DNA of 35,576 nt from Chloroflexi bacterium TSY (GTDB lineage: Bacteria; Chloroflexota; Anaerolineae; Caldilineales; Caldilineaceae). The stretch spans positions 1-35,576 of the forward strand of contig JAHBNG010000144.1 of NCBI GenBank assembly GCA_019217005.1, written 5' to 3'. Both the position numbers and the translations under genes were made by a program. Below, piece after piece: positions 35,071-35,576 of this stretch; position 1 is the first letter of the stretch, and the number at the start of each line of letters is the position of its first letter. A model generated the notes under the pieces. The model was not told where the DNA came from, made no database searches, and saw only the letters and a program-made list of their open reading frames with translations.

Positions 35071-35129
35071 TGTGAAAACGTAGCTTTGCTCAGACTAGTG
35101 GAGCAGTGGAAAAGTTATGCTCTCATTGC
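35071..35129 (+). repeat. 60-bp hairpin repeat family H, copy H3
   Basis: TGTGAAAACGTAGCTTTGCT, loop containing CTAGTGGAGCAGTGG, and AAAAGTTATGCTCTCATTGC. It is the most diverged of the three copies. It lies just beyond the stop of the last gene, on the opposite strand. Confidence 0.65.
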
Positions 35130-35138
35130 AACCGCGGT

Positions 35139-35576
35139 TTAGAAACAGAGATCATTGACGGCAAGCTTTTGACCACCGATGAGCAAGTCATTGACTGTGC
35201 CGTTCAGGTATAGCGTGCCCTGTTCGGGTGTACCAAACACTTGTACATTGACGCCACCGATCCAAAGACCGTGGATATCCGTCATCTCACCAAAATTGAG
35301 GAATTGTCCATTGATGCGGATATTCAGGGGACCGCCCGGTACAACATAATATTGTAGCGTGAGTCCACTTGTCAGTGGTGCTGGTAAATCAAAGGTGACA
35401 CTGGCGAGTTTGATTGCTAACTCATGTGGAGTACCAGTTGTCATACCGCCAGGGCCGACTTGAACGATCCCCTTTTGGGGTTTGCGGTAAGGATCGAAAT
35501 AATGATTAACACCAACCCCAACTCGACGAGAAACAAAGACGTCGCCATAATTGTAGACGGTACCCACTGTTAGATC
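35139..35576 (-). CDS. C-terminal part of an unidentified, probably exported protein (runs off the window)
   Basis: The frame is open to the window edge; the visible 142 or more residues end at a stop at 35139. The sequence is beta-rich with many Gly and hydrophobic alternations (LASVTFDLPAPLTSGLTLQY, IRINGQFLNFGEM, VQVFGTPEQGTLYLNGTVND) and no long hydrophobic segment. No family was recognised. The style suggests a secreted or surface beta-domain. A GTG at 35567 could be a start, but the frame continues upstream without a stop and there is no ribosome site in view, so it is treated as partial. Confidence 0.6.
   Translation of the reverse strand, partial: DLTVGTVYNYGDVFVSRRVGVGVNHYFDPYRKPQKGIVQVGPGGMTTGTPHELAIKLASVTFDLPAPLTSGLTLQYYVVPGGPLNIRINGQFLNFGEMTDIHGLWIGGVNVQVFGTPEQGTLYLNGTVNDLLIGGQKLAVNDLCF

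Overview
The window looks like chromosomal DNA of a free-living, filamentous-type bacterium, most likely a Chloroflexota member of the Anaerolineae/Caldilineae sort. This is inferred from gene content: two giant regulators joining a BTAD activator domain to a STAND NTPase and TPRs, a Uma2 nuclease, an exported clan-CD peptidase ending in an FLPFV-type tail, a SUMF1-domain exported protein, and many IS110-type insertions. No rRNA, tRNA, CRISPR array, phage or plasmid replication gene was seen.

Layout. 1-5635: two exported plus-strand proteins, a SUMF1-fold protein and a 1186-residue legumain/caspase-like peptidase with a tandem internal duplication. 5666-7291: IS110-family element copy A (minus strand). 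7405-9861: two short-chain dehydrogenases on the minus strand, separated by about 1.2 kb full of palindromic repeats. 10106-12207: a decayed minus-strand group, a nitrilase with a catalytic-region deletion and a frameshifted sugar-type binding lipoprotein. 12759-13124: two consensus promoters pointing apart, with a 264-bp structured insertion between them. 13505-19916: a complete oligopeptide-type ABC transporter operon (binding protein, two permeases, two ATPases), whose binding-protein gene carries an in-frame stop. 20137-21343: a Uma2 nuclease and a metallo-beta-lactamase hydrolase. 21377-23385: a cluster of nested mobile repeats, including a frameshifted IS4-type element, a MITE with an 8-bp target duplication, a 52-bp perfect palindrome and two copies of a third small element. 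23383-23964: a dirigent/allene-oxide-cyclase-like lipoprotein. 24644-31433: two tandem BTAD-STAND-TPR regulators, the first frameshifted at a 16-bp tandem repeat. 31542-34895: two IS110 elements head to head (copies C and B). 35139-end: the C-terminal part of an unidentified protein.

The most unusual theme is between the genes. Nearly every intergenic gap holds a different imperfect hairpin, and many arms are built from about 7-nt words repeated with variation (STRR-like). Some of these hairpins sit inside larger elements with conserved ends and a variable core. A separate ~60-bp hairpin with a conserved loop occurs three times. Many coding sequences are broken by one- or two-base indels in short runs. 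Whether this is real decay, phase switching or uncorrected sequencing error is the main open question for the window.
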